Below are positions 35,606-43,079 of a DNA stretch of 64,000 nucleotides, piece after piece (the first letter of the stretch is position 1; every line of letters starts with the position of its first letter). The notes beneath the pieces were generated by a model. The model was not told the DNA's origin, did no database searches, and saw nothing but the letters and a program-made list of their open reading frames with translations. The position numbers and the translations under genes are program-made. The stretch is from a bacterium. Its GTDB lineage: Bacteria > Oederibacteriota > Muellerivitia > Muellerivitales > Muellerivitaceae. Location of the stretch: assembly GCA_035549195.1 (NCBI GenBank), contig DASZRK010000076.1, positions 1 through 64,000 on the forward strand, written 5' to 3'.

Positions 35606-37180
35606 TCAGTGCTTGAAGTGCCTGTAGCCCGTGAAGATCATCGGGATGCCATGCTCATTGGCGGCCGCAATGACCTCGGCGTCGCGGACACTGCCGCCGG
35701 TCTGGATGATGGCGGCGATCCCGGCCTTGGCGCAGGCGTCCACGCTGTCCCGAAAGGGTAAAAGGGCGTCCGAGGCCATGACCGCACCCTTGGCCTTCTC
35801 TCCCGCCTGCTGGATGGCGATACCCAGGGACCCGACCCGGTTCATCTGCCCGGCGCCCACCCCCAACGAGACCCCGTTTTTCACCAGGACGATCGCGTTG
35901 GATTTCACGTGCTTGACCAGTTTCCAGCCGAATTCCATATCCTTGGCCAGTTTCGGGTCCGGTTGTCTGTCCGTCACGATCTTGTATTGGGCCTTGTCCT
36001 CGGGGGTCTGGTCGAAATCCTGGACCAGGAAGCCGCCCTCCACACGGCGGATATGGAAACCGGGGACCATTTCCTTGACCGTCCCCAACCCTTCCAGACC
36101 CATGACCCGAAGGTTCTTGCGGGCCTCGAAGGCTTTCAGGGCCGCGGTGTCATAGGAGGGCGCCAAGATGATCTCGAAAAAGCTCAATTTCTCCAGGATG
36201 ACCTTGGCGCAAGCCTCGCTCACCGGCCGGTTCACCGCCACGATCCCCCCGAAAGCCGAAAGGGGGTCCGCTTCCAGGGCCTTCACGAACGCCTCCGTGG
36301 CATCCTGGCCGATGGCCGTGCCGCAAGGGTTGGTATGCTTGATGATCGTGACGGCCGGTTCGTCGAATTCCTTCACGATCATGAGGGCCGCATCGGCATC
36401 CATGATGTTGTTGTACGAAAGCTCCTTGCCTTGGAGTTGTTTCGCGTTCGCGATGGTCGGCAGGGCATTCTTGCGGTCCCGGTAGAAGGCCGCAGGCTGG
36501 TGGGGATTCTCCCCATATCGCATTTCCTGCACCTTCAGTCCCGAGAAGTTGAAGATGTCCGGCCATTTTTTCTGGGAAAGGCGGCGGTGCAGGTAGTCGT
36601 GGATCATTCCGTCGTAGCGTGACGTGTTCCCGAAGGCCTCGATGGCCAGTTCCTGGCGCAGCTTGAAGGTCGTGGCCCCCTCATGCTCCGCCATCTCCTT
36701 CATCACCGCGTCATATTGGGCGGCCGCCGTGACCACCGTGACGCTCCGATAGTTCTTCGAGGCCGATCGGATCATGGAAGGCCCGCCGATATCGATGTTC
36801 TCGATGGCATGTTCCAGTTCCACGTTGGGCTTGGAGATGGTCGCCTCAAAGGGATAGAGGTTCACGCAGACCAGGTCGATGGGTTGGATCTTGTGCTTGG
36901 CGATGGTCTCCATGTGTTCCTGGTTGTCCCGCAAGGAAAGGAGCCCGCCGTGGACCACCGGATGCAGTGTCTTGACCCGGCCATCCAGCATTTCGGGGAA
37001 CCCGGTCACCTCCGAGATATCCTTCACCGCAAGGCCCGCATCCTTGATGGCCTTGGCCGTCCCTCCGGTCGAGATCAACTCGACCCCGTGGGCAACCAGG
37101 GCTTTGGCGAAATCAATGAGCCCGGATTTATCCGAAACGCTCAATAAAGCCCGTTTGATCTTCACCAGATCTTGCGCCAT
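35606..37180 (-). CDS. purH: Bifunctional AICAR transformylase/IMP cyclohydrolase
   Basis: PurH carries out the last two purine steps. The 524-residue protein has the N-terminal MGS-like cyclohydrolase domain (KRALLSVSDKSGLIDFAKAL, STGGTAKAIKDAGL, FPEMLDGRVKTLHPVVHGG). The C-terminal transformylase domain has ELSYNNIMDADAAL, IKHTNPCGTAIG and SDALLPFRDSVD. The ATG at 37180 has GGAGG five bases before; an in-frame TTG six codons upstream does not. Confidence 0.97.
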   Translation of the reverse strand: MAQDLVKIKRALLSVSDKSGLIDFAKALVAHGVELISTGGTAKAIKDAGLAVKDISEVTGFPEMLDGRVKTLHPVVHGGLLSLRDNQEHMETIAKHKIQPIDLVCVNLYPFEATISKPNVELEHAIENIDIGGPSMIRSASKNYRSVTVVTAAAQYDAVMKEMAEHEGATTFKLRQELAIEAFGNTSRYDGMIHDYLHRRLSQKKWPDIFNFSGLKVQEMRYGENPHQPAAFYRDRKNALPTIANAKQLQGKELSYNNIMDADAALMIVKEFDEPAVTIIKHTNPCGTAIGQDATEAFVKALEADPLSAFGGIVAVNRPVSEACAKVILEKLSFFEIILAPSYDTAALKAFEARKNLRVMGLEGLGTVKEMVPGFHIRRVEGGFLVQDFDQTPEDKAQYKIVTDRQPDPKLAKDMEFGWKLVKHVKSNAIVLVKNGVSLGVGAGQMNRVGSLGIAIQQAGEKAKGAVMASDALLPFRDSVDACAKAGIAAIIQTGGSVRDAEVIAAANEHGIPMIFTGYRHFKH

Positions 37181-37246
37181 CGCGGCCTCCGTGATCAATT
37201 GTGGATAGGACGCTACACCGTACCAAACCTGCCAGTGGTTTTAAAA

Positions 37247-37278
37247 TAAAAAAGGCCCGCTCCCGAAGGGAACGGGCC
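37247..37278 (-). terminator. Terminator of the repeat-protein gene
   Basis: On the minus strand GGCCCGTTCCC and GGGAGCGGGCC form an 11-bp stem with a TTC loop, followed by seven T residues. It lies just after the stop of the Lys/Gly repeat gene and insulates it from purH. Confidence 0.9.
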
Positions 37279-37294
37279 CGACAAAGCCTTCGTC

Positions 37295-37957
37295 TTAATG
37301 CATCGCGTCCTTGGCGTTCTTAGCGGCATCCATGTTGGCGGCGTTCGCGCCACCATTGACGGCATTGTTCTGGAGAGCCCCCAGTTTCTTTCCGCCACCC
37401 TTTTCGTCGCCACCGTCCTTCATCATATTATTGGAGTTCAGCGAGCCCTTCTTCATCATCATCTTCTTTCCGCCACCCTTCTCGTCCCCGCCGTCCTTAC
37501 CCATCGCCATCGATTTCTTGCCGCCACCTTTTTCGTCACCGCCGTCTTTGCCCATCATCATCGACTTTTTCCCGCCGCCCTTCTCGTCACCACCATCTTT
37601 GCCCATCATCATGGACTTCTTGCCACCACCCTTCTCGTCGCCACCATCCTTGCCCATCACCATCGACTTCTTGCCACCGCCCTTCTCGTCGCCACCATCC
37701 TTGCCCATCACCATCGACTTCTTCCCGTCCTTGGACATGGACAGGTTCTTCTTGTTGGCTTTGTCCATGCCGATGAGAATTCCTTTTTTCCCGGCGTTAT
37801 TGGACATTTTGGCATCTTTCTTTCCGGCTTGGTCCGTCATCGCCTTGTTCTCGGTGGGCTGAACAATCTTGTTCGTTCCTCCCGACATTTCATCCGCGCT
37901 GGCTTGATAGGAGACCCCAAACATCAGTAACGCTGCCACAACAAGCGTTTTTTTCAT
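37295..37957 (-). CDS. Secreted Lys/Gly/Met-rich tandem-repeat protein (MXKDX-like)
   Basis: The 220-residue protein has a signal peptide (KKTLVVAALLMFGVSYQASA, cleavage near residue 21) and a low-complexity mature chain. Residues 79-163 are five head-to-tail copies of the 17-mer KKSM(V/M/A)MGKDGGDEKGGG, with a degenerate sixth at 164-189. Each unit holds one MGKDG, matching the MXKDX pentapeptide known from small secreted repeat proteins of proteobacteria. The mature part is basic and methionine-rich, so metal binding, nucleic-acid or polyanion binding are possible, but none is shown. AGGAAG precedes the ATG and a strong terminator follows. It sits between purMN and purHD and is transcribed as its own unit. 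Confidence 0.8.
   Translation of the reverse strand: MKKTLVVAALLMFGVSYQASADEMSGGTNKIVQPTENKAMTDQAGKKDAKMSNNAGKKGILIGMDKANKKNLSMSKDGKKSMVMGKDGGDEKGGGKKSMVMGKDGGDEKGGGKKSMMMGKDGGDEKGGGKKSMMMGKDGGDEKGGGKKSMAMGKDGGDEKGGGKKMMMKKGSLNSNNMMKDGGDEKGGGKKLGALQNNAVNGGANAANMDAAKNAKDAMH
37469..37723 (-). repeat. Five tandem 51-bp coding repeats
   Basis: Five in-frame 51-bp units encode the 17-residue repeat of the secreted Lys/Gly/Met protein. The units differ at a few third positions and in one Met/Val/Ala codon. Copy number is likely to vary between strains through slippage or recombination. Confidence 0.9.
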
Positions 37958-38030
37958 CGTCGCTTCCTTTCGGCAATGGGATTAAAAACGGCGGTATTGT
38001 ACCGGGGGGGTGGCTAGAACCAGGGAAAAA

Positions 38031-38657
38031 TCAATTTAAAATCCTGACCCGGTCTTCCACGACCTTGATCTTTCCCTCGCAAAAGAGACGGACAGCCTCC
38101 GGATAAAGACGGTGTTCCACCTTCAAGACCCGGTCGGCAAGGGTTTCGGGGGTATCCCCCGGCAGGACCTTCACGTCCCCTTGAAGGATAATGGGACCCG
38201 CGTCCACCCCTTCGGTCACGAAATGGACCGTGGCGCCCGATTCCCTTTCCTTCGAGCGGATGACCGCCTCATGGACATGGTGCCCATACATGCCTTCCCC
38301 TCCGAATTTTGGCAAAAGGGCAGGATGGATGTTCATCATGCGGTAAAGGTAGGGGCGGATCAGGACCGGGGTGAGGATCCGCATATAGCCCGCCAGGCAG
38401 ATGAGATCGATCCTCTTGGCCTGGCACAAGCCGAGGACATCCCGGTCATAGGCTTCCCGGGTACCCGGATATCCCTTGCTGGCGATGGAGACGGATTCGA
38501 TACGGTGCTTTTCGGCCCTTTCCAGGGCTCCTGCCGTCGGGACATTGGAGAAGACCAGGCTGAGGCGGCCCTTGGGAAAGGTTCCCGCATCCTGGGCGTC
38601 GATCAGGGCTTGGAGGTTGGAACCGCCGCCGGAAGCGAAAACCGCAATCTTGATCAT
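38031..38657 (-). CDS. purN: Phosphoribosylglycinamide formyltransferase
   Basis: PurN transfers a formyl group from 10-formyl-tetrahydrofolate to GAR. The 208-residue protein starts IKIAVFASGGGSNLQALIDA. It has SLVFSNVPTAGALERA, ICLAGYMRILTPVLI, NIHPALLPKFGGEGMYGHHVHEAVI and the catalytic Asp region ESGATVHFVTEGVDAGPII. AGGAAGG lies eight bases before the ATG at 38657; a start 12 codons upstream lacks a ribosome site. It follows purM. Confidence 0.96.
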   Translation of the reverse strand: MIKIAVFASGGGSNLQALIDAQDAGTFPKGRLSLVFSNVPTAGALERAEKHRIESVSIASKGYPGTREAYDRDVLGLCQAKRIDLICLAGYMRILTPVLIRPYLYRMMNIHPALLPKFGGEGMYGHHVHEAVIRSKERESGATVHFVTEGVDAGPIILQGDVKVLPGDTPETLADRVLKVEHRLYPEAVRLFCEGKIKVVEDRVRILN

Positions 38658-38696
38658 CCGGAGATCCTTCCTGTCCAAGGTCCCATCGGACATCCG

Positions 38697-39731
38697 TTAA
38701 ACGAACTCGACGCCCTTCGGACCTTTCACCACTTCCCCGATCAGCATGGGCTGTCCGCCGTTCTTCTTGAGTTCCTTCATGGCCTTGGCGGCGTCCTTGG
38801 CTCCGACGATCAGCACCATCCCGATCCCCATGTTCAGGGAGCGGTAGGCATCCTCCTCGGGAACATTCCCGAGCCTAACCAACCACTTGAAGACCGGCGG
38901 AATGGGCCAGGATCCCTGGTGAAAACGGATGCGGCGGCCTTCCGGCAAGACCCGGGGCGGATTCTCCAAAAGACCGCCTCCCGTGATATGGGCCATGGCC
39001 TTCACCCGGACCTTATCGAGGATCGGATAGATCTCGTGGAAATAGCTCTTATGGGGCACCAGCAGGACCTCCCCAATGGGGCGGTTCGAGACCTCCCGGA
39101 CCGCATCCTGGTACCGCACCCGGGCCACATCCTTGACGATCTTGCGGGCCAGGGAGTAACCATTCGTATGGAGAGAAACGGAGGGAAGGCCGATGCAGAG
39201 GTCCCCGGGCGTCACGTCCCGTCCGCGGATGACCCGGTCTTTCTCGACCACCCCCACGATGGTCCCGGCGATGTCGTAATCGCCCGGCTTATAGACCGAG
39301 GGCATCTCGGCGGTCTCGCCCCCGACCAGGGCCAGGTCCGTTCTGGCGCAAACATCCGCCATACCTTCCACCATCTGTTCCACAACGGCCGGGTCGAGCT
39401 TGCCCCCTGCGATGTAGTCGAGGAAAAAGAGCGGTTTTGCGCCTTGGACCAGGATGTCGTTGATGGAATGGCCCACGATGTCCATGCCCAGGCCCTTGAA
39501 GCGGCCCATGGCCACCCCGATCTGGGTCTTGGTCCCTACCCCGTCGGTCGAGCTGACCAACACGGGTCTGCGGTACCGCTTGGTATCGAGCTCGAAAAGA
39601 CCGCCGAAAAGGCCGATGTCGGCCAGGACGTGCTTATTGAAGGTCCTCTTCACGTGTTTCTTGATGCGGCGGACGGCTTCGTTCCCTTTATCGATGTTCA
39701 CGCCGGACGAACGGTAAGTGATCCTTTTCAA
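38697..39731 (-). CDS. purM: Phosphoribosylformylglycinamidine cyclo-ligase
   Basis: PurM closes the imidazole ring of AIR using ATP. The 344-residue protein has YRSSGVNIDKGNEAVRRIKKHV at the start, LVSSTDGVGTKTQIG, MDIVGHSINDILVQGAKPLFFLDYIA, LVGGETAEMPSVYKPGDYDIAG and AHITGGGLLENPPRVLP. These are the standard family blocks. It forms a two-gene unit with purN. Confidence 0.97.
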   Translation of the reverse strand: MKRITYRSSGVNIDKGNEAVRRIKKHVKRTFNKHVLADIGLFGGLFELDTKRYRRPVLVSSTDGVGTKTQIGVAMGRFKGLGMDIVGHSINDILVQGAKPLFFLDYIAGGKLDPAVVEQMVEGMADVCARTDLALVGGETAEMPSVYKPGDYDIAGTIVGVVEKDRVIRGRDVTPGDLCIGLPSVSLHTNGYSLARKIVKDVARVRYQDAVREVSNRPIGEVLLVPHKSYFHEIYPILDKVRVKAMAHITGGGLLENPPRVLPEGRRIRFHQGSWPIPPVFKWLVRLGNVPEEDAYRSLNMGIGMVLIVGAKDAAKAMKELKKNGGQPMLIGEVVKGPKGVEFV

Positions 39732-39926
39732 GGAAAGCTCCGGATGGGGGATTGGGACGGCCTATCGTAAAGGCTCCCTTAGGAGCGAACAAGGGCAAAG
39801 CAGGAGGAGCTTCCCAACCGGAGGATCGCAACAAGGCTTTGGATTCCAGCCGATGGCGCCCAACAAAAACCTTCCGGTCAGCGCTCCAAAAGCTTCCCCC
39901 GGTGGCTCTTGGAGCCCGCAGTCTTC

Positions 39927-39955
39927 TTGAAGGTTTCGGGCCAAAGTAGGATAAT
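39927..39955 (+). promoter_or_regulatory. Promoter of the cupredoxin-like gene
   Basis: TTGAAG (39927-39932) and GATAAT (39950-39955) are 17 bases apart, about 29 bases before the ATG at 39984. Confidence 0.55.
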
Positions 39956-39983
39956 TCACCCCAATAAGAGCAAGGGGTGCCGT

Positions 39984-40430
39984 ATGCGATCTTTCTTCAT
40001 TTTGGCCATTTGCATCGTTTTCGGCGGCATGTTGATCACCACCCTCGCCTGCCCCTATGTCGGACCCCATTACCCCGTCACCTATGGCCTGACCCCCACT
40101 CCGACCGCCCCGCCCAGCGTGGCCATCACCATCTCCGGAACCGGCACCTACTCCACGGCCCCAAGCGCCGTGACCGTCTCCTCTTCCGGCGTGGTGACCG
40201 TGACGGACCAAAGCACCTACGGCTCGAACTTCCAGTTCTTCATCGGGAATGCCACCGCCTGCGCCCCGCTCACGTTGACCGTTCCGGCCGGCGGCACTGC
40301 GGTTTTCAGCGGGACCCCGTTCTCCACCCCGGGGATCTATTACTACCACGACATGAACCTTTCGAGTTGCGGAGTCACTTCCTGCGCCTCCACCTGCACC
40401 GCACCTTCGGGCACCATCGTCGCCCAATAG
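39984..40430 (+). CDS. Cupredoxin-like secreted protein lacking copper ligands
   Basis: The 148-residue protein starts at the ATG at 39984 (AAGGGG six bases upstream). It has a hydrophobic leader ending TTLAC near residue 23, possibly a lipobox of poor quality. After a TPTPTAPP linker comes a beta-sandwich-like domain (VAITISGTGTYSTAPSAVTV to GIYYYHDMNLSSCG). Its end, YHDMNLSSCGVTSCASTC, parallels HCDYHSSCGAGSCLNCT of the cupredoxin encoded at 41353. The Cys ligand and second His of a type-1 copper site are not present, so it probably does not hold a blue-copper centre; disulfides are likely. The relation between the two genes is inferred from pattern alone. Confidence 0.65.
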   Translation: MRSFFILAICIVFGGMLITTLACPYVGPHYPVTYGLTPTPTAPPSVAITISGTGTYSTAPSAVTVSSSGVVTVTDQSTYGSNFQFFIGNATACAPLTLTVPAGGTAVFSGTPFSTPGIYYYHDMNLSSCGVTSCASTCTAPSGTIVAQ

Positions 40431-40437
40431 CCCGCCC

Positions 40438-41238
40438 TCAAGGGAATATCCTTACCCCTTTCTCGCGGATGGCTTCGGCCCACTCATGTCCCCCGTCCAA
40501 CGGCAACATATCCAGGTAGTCGTCCTTCTCAAAGAAGCGTCCGATCCCCTTCCCGATCGCCTCCAAAAAGGGCCGCACCGAACCTTCCATCGGCGCCGCT
40601 GGATATCGGATCGCCAATAACAGGTGGGGTGATCCATCGCCGATGGCGAGCAGGACCAAGAAGGCCTCCTCGATCCCTTTCCCGGAGGCCAGATGTCCTT
40701 TCAAATACTCGACCAGCCCCTGTTTCCCCCCTAACTCCGGCGCTTCGAAGCGGTAGTTCGTATTGGAACGGGAAAGGACCGTATGCACTCCCTCTCCACC
40801 TTGGATCGGCAAGGTCCCCTCGGCCAGCATTCCGAGTTCCATCCGGGTGATCCGGCCGCCGATCGGCCCCGCCGGATTGATGATGATCTGGTCCACCTTG
40901 TTCTGCACCGCCAGCGCAAAAACCTGCCGTCCCTGGATGGCCACGTAGGCTTCTGGAAATTGAGGCCGCCACTGGTGGAGCGCCGCGCGGCTCGTGAAGG
41001 CAAGCCACAGGACCTCACCTTTTTCGCTCGGATGGGTCACCAATTGCAGTTCCTTCAAGGGCTGCCCGCCCAGGGCGGGGTCCAACTCGCGGGGCAACGG
41101 AAGGAGCAATGTCCCCTTCAGGAGCTCCAGGTAAAGCACCCGTCGGACCTTCATGTCCGGATGGGTGGCCATCTCGGCCATGATCCGCTCCAGGCCGGCG
41201 TTCCCGTCCCGCTGTTTGAAAAGTCCGAAGAAGTTCAT
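40438..41238 (-). CDS. SseB-family protein
   Basis: The 266-residue protein shows the two-part SseB pattern. The N-terminal half has LYLELLKGTLLLPLP, LVTHPSEKGEVLWLAFTSRAALHQW and VDQIIINPAGPIGGRITRMEL. The C-terminal half has LLLAIRYPAAPMEG and FFEKDDYLDMLPLDGGHEWAEAI. SseB proteins are cytoplasmic and their role is not well defined; in enterobacteria SseB was linked to serine-sensitivity phenotypes. It is convergent with the cupredoxin-like gene and divergent from the second cupredoxin gene. No signal peptide is present. Confidence 0.8.
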   Translation of the reverse strand: MNFFGLFKQRDGNAGLERIMAEMATHPDMKVRRVLYLELLKGTLLLPLPRELDPALGGQPLKELQLVTHPSEKGEVLWLAFTSRAALHQWRPQFPEAYVAIQGRQVFALAVQNKVDQIIINPAGPIGGRITRMELGMLAEGTLPIQGGEGVHTVLSRSNTNYRFEAPELGGKQGLVEYLKGHLASGKGIEEAFLVLLAIGDGSPHLLLAIRYPAAPMEGSVRPFLEAIGKGIGRFFEKDDYLDMLPLDGGHEWAEAIREKGVRIFP

Positions 41239-41352
41239 GGAGTCCCCACAGGTTCAACGAAAAGCCAAATTCCCGGAGGTCGCGGTCGGTTGCGCCCGGT
41301 CCCTTCCGGGGGTAGAATCACACCATCCTATCCCTGCCGTCCAAGGAAAGAC

Positions 41353-41736
41353 ATGTCCTCCAAGGTCAAGATCTTCGCCGTCGGCGCCGTCTTCATCCTC
41401 TTCGCCTTCTTCTCCTTTGCCTGCCAATCGGACCACGGCACCACGCCCGTCGCCCCCACCATGATTTCCTATGGTGCGGGAAATGTCTTCGTCCCTTCGG
41501 CTGTCACCATCCGTTCCGGCTCCACGGTCATTTGGGACAGCAGCTTCGGTTTCTTCCATACCCTGCATATCGATGACGGGGCCAGTAATTGTGTCACGGA
41601 CTATATTGGCTATCCCGTCACCCTCACCTTCAATAGCCCCGGTAAATTCGGCTTTCATTGTGACTATCACTCATCCTGCGGCGCAGGTTCCTGCCTCAAT
41701 TGCACCGGCATGGCCGGTTATGTAATGGTCAAGTGA
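41353..41736 (+). CDS. Cupredoxin (blue-copper) lipoprotein
   Basis: The 127-residue protein starts at the ATG at 41353 (AGGAAAG upstream) with a hydrophobic leader ending FFSFACQS, probably a lipoprotein signal with Cys24. The plastocyanin-like domain begins FVPSAVTIRSGSTVIWD. It has a full set of type-1 copper ligands by position: His in GFFHTLHIDD, Cys and His in FHCDYH, and Met in GMAGYVMV. Between the Cys/His and Met is an unusual Cys-rich insert (SSCGAGSCLNCT). It probably carries electrons in the periplasm or on the cell surface. A long upstream in-frame extension is antisense to the SseB gene and was not used. Confidence 0.82.
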   Translation: MSSKVKIFAVGAVFILFAFFSFACQSDHGTTPVAPTMISYGAGNVFVPSAVTIRSGSTVIWDSSFGFFHTLHIDDGASNCVTDYIGYPVTLTFNSPGKFGFHCDYHSSCGAGSCLNCTGMAGYVMVK

Positions 41737-41810
41737 CCCAACCCGCATTGACCGGCCTCGGCCGCGCCTCTCGATCGTTCCACCTTTAAACCCACGGATA
41801 CCAGGACCCT

Positions 41811-43067
41811 ATGGCCTCCAAGCTCAAGTGGTCGATCTTTTACCTGTTCTTTGGGGCCCTCCCCCTTTTCTACTCCTGGCTCCCCGAATCCGCCCGGTTC
41901 CATCCCGCCGATGGGACCTTGGACGCGCTCACTTTCGCCCCCTACCTGACCCTCTTCCTGGTCGCTTTGCTGGGCCTTCAAGTCAACCAAACCCGCGTTT
42001 TTTGGGCGGCAGGCCTCCTTTTTCTGACCTACCACCTCCTCCTTCACCCGAACGCCTTTTGGCTGAAGGAAACGACCCATCCTGTCGCTTGGCAGGTCCT
42101 GGCCGCCGGCTTTCCCTTGAGCCTAGTCATTCTCTATGGGATGAAGGAAAGCCGCCTCTTCAGTGATTGGAGCTTGGCCCGCGTCCTGTTAGGGCTCTTT
42201 CCGGTTTTTCTGTTCGCTTCCTGGGCTGCCTGGGCCCCCGATCTTTATGAAAAGGTCCTTTTTTGGTCCTCCTATCCTCCCGTCACTCACCACACCCTGC
42301 CCCCCTTGGCCTGGGTGGACGCCCTGCCATTTTTAGCCCTCCTCTTCTGGGGCCATGACCAGAAACTCAAGCCCTTCCTGATCGCCCAGACCGCCGTCCT
42401 TCTGCCCTACTGGACCGCTCTTCAATGGGGTCTCCGCGAAAGGAGCCCGGGTTCCTTCCCCGATCCGGTCGCCGAAACCATCCTTCCCTTCGGCGCCCTG
42501 GCCCTGATCCTGCTCTTCGCTCTTTTCCGGATCTTTGTCCAAAAAGCTTACTGGGATCCCCTCACCGCGGTCCACAACCGCCAAGCCCTGGACGAAAGGT
42601 TGAACACCTTGACCCAGGATTACGTCCTGGCCATGGTCGACATCGACCATTTCAAGGGCTTCAACGACACCTACGGCCACGATGAAGGGGACAATGTCTT
42701 GAGGATGGTGGCCCAGCATCTCCAGGACGCGCTCGGGGACCGGGTCCACCGCTATGGTGGCGAGGAATTTTGCGTGGTCTTCGAGGCTGGCGGTCTGGAA
42801 AGCGCCCAGGCCAGCATGGAAAAGGTCCGGGCCTCCTTGGCCGCCCGCAGGTTCACACTTCGCGGAAAGAGGACCGGGACCCATTCCCGTTTGAAGAACC
42901 CATTCAAGAGGAAGGAACCGCGGGGCAAAAGGGTGGGGATCACCATCAGCGTCGGCGTGGCGGCTTCCGGGGAAAGAACAGAGACCTTCGAACAGGTCAT
43001 CAAAAAGGCCGACCAAGCCCTTTACAAGGCCAAGGAACAGGGCCGCAACCGGGTGGTCACGGCTTGA
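41811..43067 (+). CDS. Membrane-bound diguanylate cyclase (GGDEF domain)
   Basis: The 418-residue protein has six to eight membrane segments in its first 245 residues (WSIFYLFFGALPLFYSW, YLTLFLVALLGLQV, and others), forming a 7TM-like sensor. A GGDEF domain follows at about 250-418: DPLTAVHNRQALDERL, MVDIDHFKGFNDTYGHDEGDNVL and the active site RYGGEEF. It should make c-di-GMP from two GTP. The inhibitory RxxD site is ALGD, so product inhibition is probably lost. A basic insertion (about residues 348-376, ending KNPFKRKEPRGKRVG) interrupts the domain before ITISVGVA. It is preceded by AGGA. Confidence 0.88.
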   Translation: MASKLKWSIFYLFFGALPLFYSWLPESARFHPADGTLDALTFAPYLTLFLVALLGLQVNQTRVFWAAGLLFLTYHLLLHPNAFWLKETTHPVAWQVLAAGFPLSLVILYGMKESRLFSDWSLARVLLGLFPVFLFASWAAWAPDLYEKVLFWSSYPPVTHHTLPPLAWVDALPFLALLFWGHDQKLKPFLIAQTAVLLPYWTALQWGLRERSPGSFPDPVAETILPFGALALILLFALFRIFVQKAYWDPLTAVHNRQALDERLNTLTQDYVLAMVDIDHFKGFNDTYGHDEGDNVLRMVAQHLQDALGDRVHRYGGEEFCVVFEAGGLESAQASMEKVRASLAARRFTLRGKRTGTHSRLKNPFKRKEPRGKRVGITISVGVAASGERTETFEQVIKKADQALYKAKEQGRNRVVTA

Positions 43068-43079
43068 GGTTCCCCGATC

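Noticed and set aside
37181-37246. Purine riboswitch before purH
   Set aside because: The space before purH and the gaps before purM and purB lack the three-stem purine-aptamer pattern and its conserved loop sequences.
38112-39770. 552-codon plus-strand open frame
   Set aside because: It is antisense to purN and purM, both of which have full family signatures.
40783-41352. 190-codon N-terminal extension of the cupredoxin gene
   Set aside because: It is antisense to SseB, and the ribosome site and signal peptide begin at 41353.
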